A stretch of 64,000 nucleotides of DNA from Syntrophaceae bacterium (lineage in GTDB: Bacteria > Desulfobacterota > Syntrophia > Syntrophales > UBA2192), in NCBI GenBank assembly GCA_013177795.1, contig JABLXY010000004.1, positions 358,001 to 422,000 on the forward strand. The letters run 5' to 3'. The notes under the pieces are model-generated. The model had not been told where the DNA came from and made no database searches. It worked only from the letters and a program-made list of their open reading frames with translations. The position numbers were made by a program, and so were the translations under genes. This document shows positions 8,420-17,208 of this stretch, piece by piece (the stretch's first letter is position 1; each line of letters begins with the position of its first letter).

Positions 8420-8868
8420 GGGAGGGGTTTGACCTCGATGACGTTCTGGAATCTCGTGACCACGACCCAGCGTTCCACGTCCACGCGGAAGAGTGCGCAC
8501 GACGGCGCGCGGACGAACTCCTCGAGAAAGGGGAATTTCGCGATGTAGACGGAAATCCCCTCCTCCCGATCCTTCCCGGTCAGCTCGAAAGCCCTGCCCA
8601 GGGCCGTGGCGGCCAGGGCCTCGTGAAAATCAGCCTCCCCGCCGCTTCGGTTGTCGACAAGCAATGCCACCCGGGCATCGGCCCTGAGGTTTTCATATTT
8701 GCGGGTCGCCCGGGTCGTGGCGAACAGCAGCCGCCCGGCGCCGAGTGCCGCGAAGGAGACGAGACTGCCGTACGGGGCGCCCCCTGCGCCTGCGGTGGAA
8801 AGCACGGCCAGTCGCTGGGACTGCAGCATCGCATCGAGCCTGCCGCGAAGGTTCTCCATCTCTTCCAT
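8416..8868 (-). CDS. Pyridoxamine 5'-phosphate oxidase-family protein
   Basis: A 150-aa FMN-binding split-barrel protein. The core reads LAVLSTAGAGGAPYGSLVSF, LLFATTRATRKYENL and VALLVDN, parallel to the 4147-4584 protein. The C-terminal EVK...VVVTRFQNVIEV closes the barrel. ATG 8868 is preferred because the upstream hypothetical gene ends at 8870. Its stop overlaps the start of the PEP-synthase-like gene by 4 nt, so the three genes 9280-6236 form one tightly packed operon. Confidence 0.8.
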   Translation of the reverse strand: MEEMENLRGRLDAMLQSQRLAVLSTAGAGGAPYGSLVSFAALGAGRLLFATTRATRKYENLRADARVALLVDNRSGGEADFHEALAATALGRAFELTGKDREEGISVYIAKFPFLEEFVRAPSCALFRVDVERWVVVTRFQNVIEVKPLP

Positions 8869-8869
8869 G

Positions 8870-9280
8870 TCAGCGCCTCTCGAGGGCCTCGAGGATCCGC
8901 CCATAGAGCATCAGGAGATCCTCCCCCGGCCCGGGGGGTTTCCCGCCGGCCCAGATCGTGCGGGTTGCCTCTTCACCCACGCCGAGCGCCTCGGCGACAA
9001 GCCTCGCCTGGTGCCAGGTCGGCAGCCAGACGAGCCTTTCCCGCACGGCATCGACCGAGCCCAGCAGGCGGACGAAATGACCCAGGTTGAGGATGAAATA
9101 GACCCGGTCGGGAAACGGCGAATCCACCGGGAGCAACCCGTCCGGGTCCCATACGAAGCAGCCGACATGGGGTTCCCAGGCGAGTCCGGCCTGCTTCAGG
9201 CGCCGGGCCGCTTCCCGGTGGCGGCCGTCGAAGGGTATGGGGGCCAGATCGGTTTGCGGGTCAAAGGGGGTCGGTTTCAT
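8870..9280 (-). CDS. Hypothetical protein, first gene of a three-gene operon
   Basis: A 136-aa soluble protein I do not recognise. It has an alternating hydrophobic/charged core (GCFVWDPDGLLPVDSPFPDRVYFILN within two segments) and an Arg-rich C-terminal helix. No metal motif or signal peptide is visible. It begins at ATG 9280 and ends one nt before the next start, so it is co-transcribed with the PNPOx and PEP-synthase-like genes. The similarity of codon use to its neighbours supports a real gene. Confidence 0.6.
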   Translation of the reverse strand: MKPTPFDPQTDLAPIPFDGRHREAARRLKQAGLAWEPHVGCFVWDPDGLLPVDSPFPDRVYFILNLGHFVRLLGSVDAVRERLVWLPTWHQARLVAEALGVGEEATRTIWAGGKPPGPGEDLLMLYGRILEALERR

Positions 9281-9562
9281 GCCGTATATTCTAGTGAAGG
9301 CCCCCGAAGTTTTCCATTCCGATCTGCGCTCTCGCCGTCATAGACGTCGGGGAAAGGCGCTCAAGCCGGTCGGGGGTCGAGCCGATATACTGGACGATAC
9401 CGGGGCGACACCGGTTTTTTTGTGCAACGAATATCAGCCAAGTGTTTGATTCTGCGAGAGAATGAAATTTTTTCTTGATTTTTTCCTTCCCGTCGGGGTA
9501 AAAGGGCACCGTTTTTGCCGCCTTGGCGCATGCTTTCTTAAGGAAAAGCAAAGGAGGGGACA

Positions 9563-10246
9563 ATGCGTTCCTTTAGAAAACATGGCGATCCTCTCGTCGA
9601 ACCGTTCAGCCGCCGCTCCTTTCTGAAACTGGGTCTTCTCGGCTCCGCTCTTCTCTTTCTCCCGCAGAAGGTCTTGGCCAGCCTCGAGCCGGTGACCTCG
9701 CCTGAAATCATCGGCTCCCCGGGGTGGAAGGACGAGGCCGGTCTCATCATGGAGCCCAGCGGGGAAAGACGGCTCCACCTCTACAGCACCAACACGGGCG
9801 AGACGTTCAACGGGGTCTACTGGGCCGACGGGGACTACATCCCCGAGGCTCTCGAGGAGATCGACCACCTGATGCGAGACTACCGGGCCAACCTGGTCAA
9901 GGAAATCGACCCCAACCTGCTTGACCTTCTCTACAATCTCAATCAGAGGCTTGAACTCGAGAAGCCTTTCCATGTGATCTCCGGCTACCGCTCCCCGAAG
10001 ACGAATGCGGCCCTGCGCAGGCGCAACCGCCGCGTGGCGCGGAACAGCCTGCACATGGCCGGGATGGCGGTGGACCTGCGGGTGCCCGACGTGCACGTCA
10101 AGCACCTCTGCAACGCGGCGCTCGAGATGCGCTGCGGAGGCGTCGGGTACTACGCCAGGCGGGGCTTCGTGCACCTCGATGTGGGGGATGTCCGCACCTG
10201 GCAGGACGGCAGGAGAAGAAAGAAGAAGGCAGCCGGGAAGGCCTGA
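9563..10246 (+). CDS. mepK: MepK/YcbK-type peptidoglycan endopeptidase with Tat signal
   Basis: Exported DUF882 (peptidase M15-like) protein of 227 aa, expected to cleave meso-DAP-meso-DAP (3-3) crosslinks in peptidoglycan. A twin-arginine signal is clear: SRRSFLKLG followed by a hydrophobic stretch and cleavage near VLA. The metal-binding core is visible in SGYRSPKTNAALRR, SLHMAGMAVDLRVP (HxxxxAVDL) and FVHLDVGDVRTW. A strong ribosome site (AAGGAGGGG) precedes ATG 9563. It faces the L,D-transpeptidase gene tail to tail; E. coli also pairs ycbK with ycbB. Confidence 0.88.
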   Translation: MRSFRKHGDPLVEPFSRRSFLKLGLLGSALLFLPQKVLASLEPVTSPEIIGSPGWKDEAGLIMEPSGERRLHLYSTNTGETFNGVYWADGDYIPEALEEIDHLMRDYRANLVKEIDPNLLDLLYNLNQRLELEKPFHVISGYRSPKTNAALRRRNRRVARNSLHMAGMAVDLRVPDVHVKHLCNAALEMRCGGVGYYARRGFVHLDVGDVRTWQDGRRRKKKAAGKA

Positions 10247-10286
10247 GCAGGACACAGCGGTAGGGTCCGGGCAGCAAGGCAGGGAA

Positions 10287-10326
10287 AACGAAATCCCCCT
10301 CTCTCGATTGGGAGGGGGATTTCGTT
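10287..10326. terminator. Bidirectional intrinsic terminator between mepK and the L,D-transpeptidase gene
   Basis: A perfect 15-bp inverted repeat (AACGAAATCCCCCTC and its complement) with a 10-nt loop. A-rich and T-rich ends on both sides make it usable from either strand. It lies between two convergent genes. Confidence 0.85.
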
Positions 10327-10352
10327 TGCGGTGCAGTCGCCCTGCTAGGGGT

Positions 10353-12044
10353 TCACGGCCCTGGCCGGGGCTTTGCTTTTTGCTGCAGGGCCCTGTCGAG
10401 CCGCTCGTCCCGCCGGTAGATGTCCTCCAGGAAGTGGACCGTCCCGTCGCCGTTGCCCCATGCCGTGAAATACAGGATGTGAACGGGGATGGGCTTCGGC
10501 AGGTTGGCCACCGTCGTTTCCCTCGTCTTGAGCACCGCCGCGATCCTTTCCTTCGGCCACTCCTTGCTTCCCCGCATGACGAACTCCGCCAGTTCCATGG
10601 GCTTCTCGATCCGGATGCAGCCGTGGCTGAACCCGCGCCTTTCCCGGCGGAACAGGTGCGGATCGGAGGTGTCGTGCAGGTAGACACTGTGCTTGTTGGG
10701 GAACATGAACTTGATGCGCCCCAGGGGGTTGCGGGGGCCCGGCTCCTGGCGCAGGCGGTAGGGGAAGTTGCTCGCCGAAAGCGCCGCCCAGTCGACGGTG
10801 GCCGGGTCGACCATCTCCCCGTTCGGACCCGCCCTGAACACTTTCATGTTCTCCTTGGCGAAGAAGTTCGGGTCCTTCCGGATTTTCTCGAGGGTCTCCT
10901 CCGTGGCGATGCTGTGGGGGACGTTCCAGTAGGGGTTCATCTCGATGTAGGTCATCTTGCCGCTGAAAACGGGCGTTTTCTGGAACGCCGTGCCCACGAC
11001 GATCCTCATCGTCAAAACCGGCGCCTCGTTCTCCACGACTTCGAGGCCGTAGCCCGCGATGTTGACGAGGATGTACGGGTTGCCGAGGTTCTGGGGCAGC
11101 CAGCGCCAGCGCTCGAGGTTCAGCTCGATCTGGCGGACGCGGCTTGCCGCCGGCACGTTGAGGGCCTTCAGGGTCCTGGCGCCGACGATGCCGTCGTCGT
11201 AAAGCCCGTGGCGCCGCTGGAAGTGCTTGACCGCCTCCTCGACGGCGTCGTCGAAGAGATCACCGGTCCCGTCGGCCTCCGCCGGCATGTCGCCGGTGAC
11301 CTTGAGGCGCGCGCGCAGCGCGGCAACCCGCTCGCTCTTCATGCCCTTCTCGAGCCTGCCGTCGCCCGGGACGGCGGGCCAGCCGCCCCTCTCCGCGATC
11401 GCCCGGTAGACGACCAGCGCCGTCTTGAGCCGCCCGTACCCCGGCTGGGCCGGCAGCAGCCGCCGGAGGCTTTCCTCGAACCCGTCGCCCTCCAGGGCCG
11501 TCTGGAGATAACGGGCCAGGTTGAAGCGCGTGGGGTAAATCGTCCACTCGTCGGCGTGAAGCGTCTCGGGATTGACGCGGCCGTTGAGCAGGTGGGCGGC
11601 GTAGACCAGGTAGGCATCGGTCAGGAGGAACTCCAGGGCGACAACGCGGGCCGCATCGGGCCTCTCGTTCCGTGCAAGGATCTGCCGGAGCTCGCCGAGC
11701 GACGCGTCGATGCGCTCGAGGTGATAGTCCTTCGGCTGAAGGCCTTCGGCATCGGCCGAACGGATGGCACGGGCCAGGGTGTCGGCTGCGGGCAGCGGAA
11801 TGCCCTCCCGCGTCCAGGCGGGCTCGAATTTTCTCTTCTGGTAGAAGTAGGCGACCAACCCGGGGTTGCAGTAGGTCGCGCCGGGGCAGACGGCCTTCTT
11901 GACGGCGCCGGACCGGACGGCCTTCTCGAGGCTCTTGCGGATGTCCTCGGACGGGGTCTGGGCAAGGGCGCTGCCGGCCGTGAGGGCGACGAGGACGATG
12001 AGCAGCGGCAGGGGCAAACGGCAACACAGTCGTGCGGGGGTCAT
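10353..12044 (-). CDS. Murein L,D-transpeptidase (LdtD/YcbB-like)
   Basis: Exported enzyme of 563 aa that would form 3-3 peptidoglycan crosslinks. Domain order: Sec signal peptide (PLPLLIVLVALTAGSALA), an N-terminal scaffold domain, a peptidoglycan-binding module (DAVEEAVKHFQRRHGLYDDG with GARTLKALNVP), and a YkuD catalytic domain with the nucleophile motif SHGCIRIEKP. Size and order match LdtD, not the small Ldts. ATG 12044 gives the signal peptide; the longer frame to 12146 would read through an upstream terminator. Confidence 0.9.
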   Translation of the reverse strand: MTPARLCCRLPLPLLIVLVALTAGSALAQTPSEDIRKSLEKAVRSGAVKKAVCPGATYCNPGLVAYFYQKRKFEPAWTREGIPLPAADTLARAIRSADAEGLQPKDYHLERIDASLGELRQILARNERPDAARVVALEFLLTDAYLVYAAHLLNGRVNPETLHADEWTIYPTRFNLARYLQTALEGDGFEESLRRLLPAQPGYGRLKTALVVYRAIAERGGWPAVPGDGRLEKGMKSERVAALRARLKVTGDMPAEADGTGDLFDDAVEEAVKHFQRRHGLYDDGIVGARTLKALNVPAASRVRQIELNLERWRWLPQNLGNPYILVNIAGYGLEVVENEAPVLTMRIVVGTAFQKTPVFSGKMTYIEMNPYWNVPHSIATEETLEKIRKDPNFFAKENMKVFRAGPNGEMVDPATVDWAALSASNFPYRLRQEPGPRNPLGRIKFMFPNKHSVYLHDTSDPHLFRRERRGFSHGCIRIEKPMELAEFVMRGSKEWPKERIAAVLKTRETTVANLPKPIPVHILYFTAWGNGDGTVHFLEDIYRRDERLDRALQQKAKPRPGP

Positions 12045-12071
12045 CGATCTTGTCCGGATACGGGAGTCATA

Positions 12072-12098
12072 TAAAAAAACCGCCGGTCGCGACCGGCG
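12072..12098 (-). terminator. Intrinsic terminator downstream of the photolyase operon
   Basis: Palindrome CGCCGGTCGCGACCGGCG at 12081-12098 followed on the minus strand by seven T. It sits between the end of the class II photolyase gene (12180) and the LdtD-like gene start (12044). Confidence 0.8.
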
Positions 12099-12179
12099 AT
12101 CGGAGCGGCCATGGCCCTGGCGCGCCCGAGGGATATATACCTGCAACGCAGCCGAATGTCGACAGGTTTTTTGCGCCGC

Positions 12180-13547
12180 TCAGCGGCCCCTCTCGAGGGC
12201 GGCCACCTTTTCCAGGTAGGCCGGCATGTCGAACTTGCGCCTGAGCCCCGCGTCGTTCATGTAGCGGATCTTGCCGAAGACCTTCCGCTCGGGCCAGGCC
12301 CGGTCGTGCTTGCCGAAGCACCACGCCACCCCGGCGAAGCTGTTGGGGTCCCGCCCGTCCAGCTCGTACTTGTTGTTGAGCCGCAGGGCCGTGCGGAAGG
12401 CCTCCTCCGGGCTCCGGCTCCACTCGAGGATCTTTTTCCCCCAGTACATCCGCATGTAGTTGTGCATCCTGCCCGTCAGGACCATCTCGCGCTGCGCGGC
12501 GTTCCAGTAGGGGTCGTGCGTTTCCGCACGCTCCCACTGCCCCTCGTCGTAGAGGTATTCCCGGCGGTCGCGCGCATGGGCGGCCAGCGTCTTTCTCGCC
12601 CAGTCGGGGAGGCTTGCGTACTCGTCGTAACGCTCGTTGTAGAGGGTGAAGTTGACGGCCAGCTCGCGGCGCACGATGAGCTCCTCGAGGAACGCGTCGC
12701 GCGCAGCGGCGGGCACGGTCTTCTCTGCACAGACGCGCAGGGCGACGGCCAGGGGCGATATCTGGCCGAAATGCAGGTAGGGACTGAGGCCGGATGCATA
12801 GTCGAGGCCCGGGTCGTTGCGCCGGTCTCCGTAGTGGCGGAGCTTCCCGGCGATGAAGGTCTCCAGGCGGGCGCGGGCCGCAGCCGTGCCCCCGCGCAGC
12901 GAGACGACGGGGGGCACCGTGCGGTCGACCTTCAACGAGCGGGCCAGCGCTGCATAATCCTCCTGCGCGTCGACGTCGAGCCGAAGGGAAAGCGAATCCT
13001 TCCGGACCGGCCTCTCTCCGAGCGGTGCCAGATACCCCTTGAGGACCCTGTGCAGCTTGGGCCTCAGGGTGCCCGCCGTGTACTCCTCCTTCGGCGAGGC
13101 CGTCTCCGCGGGCACGACGACATCGGATTCCACCTGCACGACGGCGCAGGGCGCATTGGCCGCGACGTGGCTGCGCCACTGCCGCTGGATGCGCAGGTAG
13201 CCGCGGTCGGTGACGACGAGGGCCGCCTCGGCGGCCAGATCCACGGCGGCCCGTTCGGGCGGGCGGTGCAGGAGCACGAAGCGGATGCCCCTGGCGCGGA
13301 GACCCTCCCGCACCTCCTCGAGCCCCTCGAGCATGAAGGTGTAGTGCCTCAGGTTGGCCTCGGGGAATCGGTCCGTGAGGCCGAAGACAACCACAACGGG
13401 AAGATGGCGCCCGTTGGCCTCGCCGACGGCGTACTCGAGGGCATGGTTGCACTCGACCCTCTGGGAGGCCTGCATCCAGTACAGGACGTACCGTCCGTCC
13501 TGGATGCTCCGTCGGTTCAGGGGCTGGATGCGCGCGGGATGGATCAT
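12180..13547 (-). CDS. phr: Class II CPD photolyase
   Basis: Light-driven repair enzyme for cyclobutane pyrimidine dimers, 455 aa. Class II features are the N-terminal antenna domain (VLYWMQASQRVECNHALEYA), then the FAD-binding domain with SGLSPYLHFGQISP, ELIVRRELAVNFTLYN, and the C-terminal MHNYMRMYWGKKILEW and LNNKYELDGRDPNSF motifs. ATG 13547 overlaps the stop of the preceding Fe-S photolyase gene (ATGA), so both are made from one transcript. A much longer open frame upstream is an antisense/alternative-frame artefact. Confidence 0.93.
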   Translation of the reverse strand: MIHPARIQPLNRRSIQDGRYVLYWMQASQRVECNHALEYAVGEANGRHLPVVVVFGLTDRFPEANLRHYTFMLEGLEEVREGLRARGIRFVLLHRPPERAAVDLAAEAALVVTDRGYLRIQRQWRSHVAANAPCAVVQVESDVVVPAETASPKEEYTAGTLRPKLHRVLKGYLAPLGERPVRKDSLSLRLDVDAQEDYAALARSLKVDRTVPPVVSLRGGTAAARARLETFIAGKLRHYGDRRNDPGLDYASGLSPYLHFGQISPLAVALRVCAEKTVPAAARDAFLEELIVRRELAVNFTLYNERYDEYASLPDWARKTLAAHARDRREYLYDEGQWERAETHDPYWNAAQREMVLTGRMHNYMRMYWGKKILEWSRSPEEAFRTALRLNNKYELDGRDPNSFAGVAWCFGKHDRAWPERKVFGKIRYMNDAGLRRKFDMPAYLEKVAALERGR

Positions 13548-15136
13548 GGGCGATACTCCCGGAAGTCGATTGCGTCCCGCAGGGCGTCCGCCCTTCGCCG
13601 GATGGCCCTGGCCTCGGCCGGCGCAAGACGGTCGGCGTTGCGGAGCTGAAGACCCATGCGGGGATTGCGGGCGAGGCGGTCCCGGTTTCGGAGGAGAAAA
13701 TCCCAATAGAGGACGGAGAAGGGGCAGGCCGACCCGCCGTCCGTCCGCGCGGGGTCGTATCGGCATTGCCTGCAGTAGTTGCTCATCCGGTCGATGTACT
13801 TGCCCGTGGCGGCATAGGGCTTGGAGGCCATGATGCCGCCGTCGGCGAACTGGGACATGCCGAGCGTGTTGGGCAGCTCGACCCACTCGACGGCATCGAC
13901 GTAGACCGCGAGATACCATCGGTGGACCTCCCGGGGCGCAACCCCCAGCATGAGGGCGAAGAGCCCCGTCACCATGAGCCGCTGGATGTGGTGGGCGTAG
14001 CCGTACTCCAGCGTCTGGCCGATCACCTCGCGCAGGCACTGCATCTCGGTCTGCGCCGTCCAGTAAAACGACGGCAAGGGCAGCGACGCCCCCAGGGCAT
14101 TCATGCCGATGTAATCGGGCATGTAGCGCCAGTAAACCCCCCGGACATACTCCCGCCAGCCGATGATCTGGCGGATGAACCCCTCGGCAGAGGCAAGCGC
14201 GGCGCGGCGCCTCCCGTACGCCTCGGCGGCGGCCTGCACCGCCTCGCGGGGGTCGAGCAGTTTCAGGTTCATCGACGAGGAGAGCCGCGAGTGGTAGAGC
14301 CAGGGCTGGCCGGTCCACAGGGCGTCCTGATAGGGCCCGAAGAGAAAAAGACGGTTTTCGACAAAGTCCCTCAGGGCCTTGCCGGCTTGCCCCGGGGTGA
14401 CGGGCCAGTCGAAGTGCCGCAGGCTCCCCGGGTGAGCGGCAAAGCGATTCTCCACCAGTTCGATGACCTCGCGGGTGATCGAGTCGGGCAGGAAGGACAC
14501 CGGTGCGGGGACCTTGCCCGGCCCTTCCTTCGGGAAGGCCCCGCGGTTGTCGGCGTCGTAATTCCACCGGCCGCCCTCGGGTTTCTCCCCCGCCATCAGG
14601 AGCCCCGTTTTGCGCCGCATCCCGCGGTAGAAAAACTCCATCCGGAGCTGCTTTTTGCCCCCGGCGAAACGGTCGAAATCCTCATGGGTGGCGAGGAAGT
14701 GCCGGTCCTGCCGGATCTCGAGGTCGGCCCCGGCCTTTTTCGCCGCGGCCCTGATGTCCTCGAGCACCCGCCACTCGCCCGGCTCGACGATGACGAGCCT
14801 GCGCGGCCTGAGGTCCCGGCAGGCAGCCTGGAGTTCAAGCGCGAGGGTGCCGCGGTTTTCCGGCTCCTCGAGGCGGCGGTAGTGCACGCGCACCCCCTCG
14901 GCTTCGAGGGCCTCGCGGAAGTGGCGCATGGCGGAGAGGAAAAGCACGATCCGGGCCTTGTGGGACGGCACGTAATCGGCCTCGCCTGCCGCCTCGGCCA
15001 TCCAGACGGCATCCAGCCCCGCATCGAAGCCGTCGAAGGCCGACGAGCGCCGGTCGAGCTGGTCACCCAGGACGAGCACGAGGTTGCGGACCGGACTCGA
15101 GTCCGGCCCCCTAGCGGAGGTACGTCGTCTTCTCAC
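13544..15136 (-). CDS. Fe-S bacterial cryptochrome/(6-4) photolyase (CryPro/FeS-BCP)
   Basis: A 530-aa photolyase-superfamily protein of the Fe-S group, known from PhrB/CryB to repair (6-4) photoproducts. Visible features are the DPRP-like N-terminal Rossmann domain (NLVLVLGDQLDRRSSAF), the FAD pocket (WLYHSRLSSSMNLKLLDP, GFIRQIIGWREYVRGVYW), and four cluster-ligand cysteines, one in TEMQCLREV and three in YCRQCRYDP and SACPF. The start is GTG 15136 with AAAGGA five nt upstream, overlapping the nitroreductase gene by 26 nt. It shares a 4-nt overlap with the CPD photolyase gene. Confidence 0.9.
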   Translation of the reverse strand: MRRRRTSARGPDSSPVRNLVLVLGDQLDRRSSAFDGFDAGLDAVWMAEAAGEADYVPSHKARIVLFLSAMRHFREALEAEGVRVHYRRLEEPENRGTLALELQAACRDLRPRRLVIVEPGEWRVLEDIRAAAKKAGADLEIRQDRHFLATHEDFDRFAGGKKQLRMEFFYRGMRRKTGLLMAGEKPEGGRWNYDADNRGAFPKEGPGKVPAPVSFLPDSITREVIELVENRFAAHPGSLRHFDWPVTPGQAGKALRDFVENRLFLFGPYQDALWTGQPWLYHSRLSSSMNLKLLDPREAVQAAAEAYGRRRAALASAEGFIRQIIGWREYVRGVYWRYMPDYIGMNALGASLPLPSFYWTAQTEMQCLREVIGQTLEYGYAHHIQRLMVTGLFALMLGVAPREVHRWYLAVYVDAVEWVELPNTLGMSQFADGGIMASKPYAATGKYIDRMSNYCRQCRYDPARTDGGSACPFSVLYWDFLLRNRDRLARNPRMGLQLRNADRLAPAEARAIRRRADALRDAIDFREYRP

Positions 15137-15683
15137 GGAAGTCCTTTCGCTTCGACGCGGCCACGGACGCGGGCTTGCCGACGCACAGAAGGGCGACGGG
15201 GTCCTTGCCGGGGTCGAGCCCGAGGATCTGCCGCACAGCCCCCGCTTCGTATAGACTGAACCACAGGGTTCCCAGCCCCAGGGCGTGGGCCGCCAGCATC
15301 ATGTTCTGGACGGCCGCCGAGCAGCCCTCCAGGTATCCCCGGCCGGTACCCTCGTCGAGGAACATGTCGGCGCCGCTTTTTTTCGGGTCGCCCACGACTG
15401 CGATGATGACGGGCGCCTCCCTGACGAAGTCGATGGGGAATTTTTCCAGCCACTTCCACCCGCTGCGCTCGAAGAGCTTTTTCTTGCATACCTCGCTCTC
15501 GGCGAGGATCCTCTCCTTGATGCCGGGGCTCGAGATGACGACGAACTCCCAGGGCTGCTGGTTGGCGGGCGACGGTGCCCAGTTGCCTGCCTCTAGAATC
15601 TTCTCGATGTCCGCGTCGCTCACCGGATCGGGCTGAAACTTCCGGCAGCTTCTCCGTGCCCTGATGGCCTCGAATACGTCCAT
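15111..15683 (-). CDS. Nitroreductase-family flavoprotein
   Basis: A 190-aa FMN oxidoreductase. The N-terminal FMN phosphate-binding motif is MDVFEAIRARRSCRKFQ, followed by APSPANQQPWEFVV and the C-terminal GSCSAAVQNMMLAAHALGL-like helix (written here as GCSAAVQNMMLAAHALG). These are typical of small NADPH/ferredoxin-linked nitroreductases. It is the first gene of the two-photolyase operon. A link between flavin reduction and photolyase FAD is possible but is only inferred from the overlap. Confidence 0.85.
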   Translation of the reverse strand: MDVFEAIRARRSCRKFQPDPVSDADIEKILEAGNWAPSPANQQPWEFVVISSPGIKERILAESEVCKKKLFERSGWKWLEKFPIDFVREAPVIIAVVGDPKKSGADMFLDEGTGRGYLEGCSAAVQNMMLAAHALGLGTLWFSLYEAGAVRQILGLDPGKDPVALLCVGKPASVAASKRKDFREKTTYLR

Positions 15684-15800
15684 GTGTCCCTCCTTATATC
15701 TATCGTGTCATTGAACCGTGTCTATCTTGTGCTGAACCCTTGTAGATGGGAAGTCTTGAAGACTGGATAATCAAAACGGACCTCACGGCCCCGCTGCTCC

Positions 15801-15833
15801 GAACTTCTCGAGTTCACAGCTTCCTCGCTTCAG
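15801..15833. repeat. Dispersed GAACTTC/GCTTC intergenic repeat copy
   Basis: A degenerate copy of the repeat family seen better at 39716, 55027, 56395 and 58222, made of GAACTTCTCGAGTTC and GCTTCC units. It lies just before the NUDIX-hydrolase stop codon, in a 153-nt gap that otherwise holds no recognised element. Confidence 0.45.
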
Positions 15834-15836
15834 GTT

Positions 15837-17084
15837 TCACAGAAGCCCATGCCGCGCCAAAAACCCCGTGACCGCATCCCGGAACGCCTCCGGGTTATCG
15901 AGGTGTACCGGGTGGGTGGCCCTCGGGATCTCGGCCAGCTCGCCCGCCGGCAGGGCCTGGACCATCTGCTCGGCGGCCTCGCGCCCGAGGACACGGCTTT
16001 CCGACCCGCGGATGACGAGTGCAGGGCAGCGGATTCGACCAAGATGGCCGCGCAGGTCGTATCGGTCAAACCGGGCCAGGATCTCGCGGTCGTAGGTCCT
16101 GTACCATCGGCCGCTGCGAAGGACCAGGGACCGGGCTGCAAGGTGCTGCAAGGTTTCAGGCCGCGCGTATGGGGCGTTCTTCGCGATCTCGTCCGTGAAA
16201 TCCCCGGGCTGCGCGTAGGAGTCGGGCAGCTTCTTGTACAACCCAAGGAGATATTTGCGGTTCCACTCCGGGGGGAAGGGCTCGATGTCCACGTGGATGA
16301 GGGCCGCCACCTTTTCGGGGTTGAGGGCTGCGTAGAGGGTAGCGTGCAGGGCTCCCATGGAGTGACCCAGCAGGATCAGGCCCTCGAGACCGAGCAGGCC
16401 GATCACGGCCGATAGATCCTGCAGATAATCCTCGCATCGGTATGCGGGCGGAACGGCCCAGCCGCTCTTGCCGTGCCCGCGCTGATCGAGGACCAGGACC
16501 CTGAATGTCCCGGCCAGGGCAGGCGCCAGCAGATCCCACGTGTGGGCGTTGTCCCCGGTGCCGTGGAGAAGGAGCAGGGGTCTGCCGCGGCCACGGCCCT
16601 GTTCCAGGATTCGAAGCTGCAGGCCGCCGATCGGCAGGAACTGTTCGGACGGAGAACCGTCGGCAGGCACCCCGCCCCCCTGTCTCGCCAGAATGCCCGC
16701 GATCGGGATGTCGGCCGCGGAAAAATCATACGTCATCAGGTCAGCCGGGCAGACCCATCGGATCTCCTCGTGGTCATGGAGCTGAAAATCCCCCGAGAGA
16801 TGGGTGACCCGGTAAGCCGTGAGGTCGACCTCGCCATGCGGGTATGCATGGCGGCTTCGACCCACGAGGGGACCCACGGCGACATCGATCCCGAATTCCT
16901 CCCGCATCTCCCGCCGCAGGCAATTCTCTAGGGTCTCGCCCTCCTCGAGTTTGCCCCCCGGGAATTCCCACTTGTCGGCCATGCGGTCCCCTCGCTTCCG
17001 CCGGGCGATGAGAACCCTCCCGTCTCTTTCCAGTACGGCTGCCGTGACCGTTATCCTCTTGGGGTCAGGTCCTTTCGAAGTCAT
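15837..17084 (-). CDS. NUDIX hydrolase fused to an alpha/beta hydrolase
   Basis: A 415-aa fusion. Residues about 10-135 are a MutT-type NUDIX domain with the full Nudix box (GGKLEEGETLENCLRREMREEF, in two overlapping parts: GGKLEEGETLEN and REMREEFGID). Residues about 150-415 form an alpha/beta hydrolase with oxyanion HGTGDNAHTW, nucleophile elbow GHSMGALHA and catalytic His in THPVHLDNP. The NUDIX part looks like 8-oxo-dGTP or CTP-pyrophosphohydrolase enzymes. Both active sites look intact. No stop or start lies between them, so the fusion is real in this sequence. Confidence 0.82.
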   Translation of the reverse strand: MTSKGPDPKRITVTAAVLERDGRVLIARRKRGDRMADKWEFPGGKLEEGETLENCLRREMREEFGIDVAVGPLVGRSRHAYPHGEVDLTAYRVTHLSGDFQLHDHEEIRWVCPADLMTYDFSAADIPIAGILARQGGGVPADGSPSEQFLPIGGLQLRILEQGRGRGRPLLLLHGTGDNAHTWDLLAPALAGTFRVLVLDQRGHGKSGWAVPPAYRCEDYLQDLSAVIGLLGLEGLILLGHSMGALHATLYAALNPEKVAALIHVDIEPFPPEWNRKYLLGLYKKLPDSYAQPGDFTDEIAKNAPYARPETLQHLAARSLVLRSGRWYRTYDREILARFDRYDLRGHLGRIRCPALVIRGSESRVLGREAAEQMVQALPAGELAEIPRATHPVHLDNPEAFRDAVTGFLARHGLL

Positions 17085-17208
17085 CCTCGTCTCATTCCTG
17101 CATCCCGCCCCCGGCGGCCAAGGCGAAATACCTTGAATCGGCCGTTGTTCTATGAAATAAAGGTCCCGCCTTTGTAGAAACCCCTACAAAAAATGTAGGA
17201 GCGCCGCC

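Noticed and set aside
10005-12074. 689-codon open frame on the plus strand, and similar long frames at 2641-4098, 6377-8548, 41418-42848, 46010-47761, 56461-58230 and 58200-60065
   Set aside because: They lie antisense to well-identified genes (LdtD, PEP-synthase-like, MlaE, IlvD, IlvC) and show GC-rich His/Arg/Gly/Val composition with no domain. High GC alone makes such frames.
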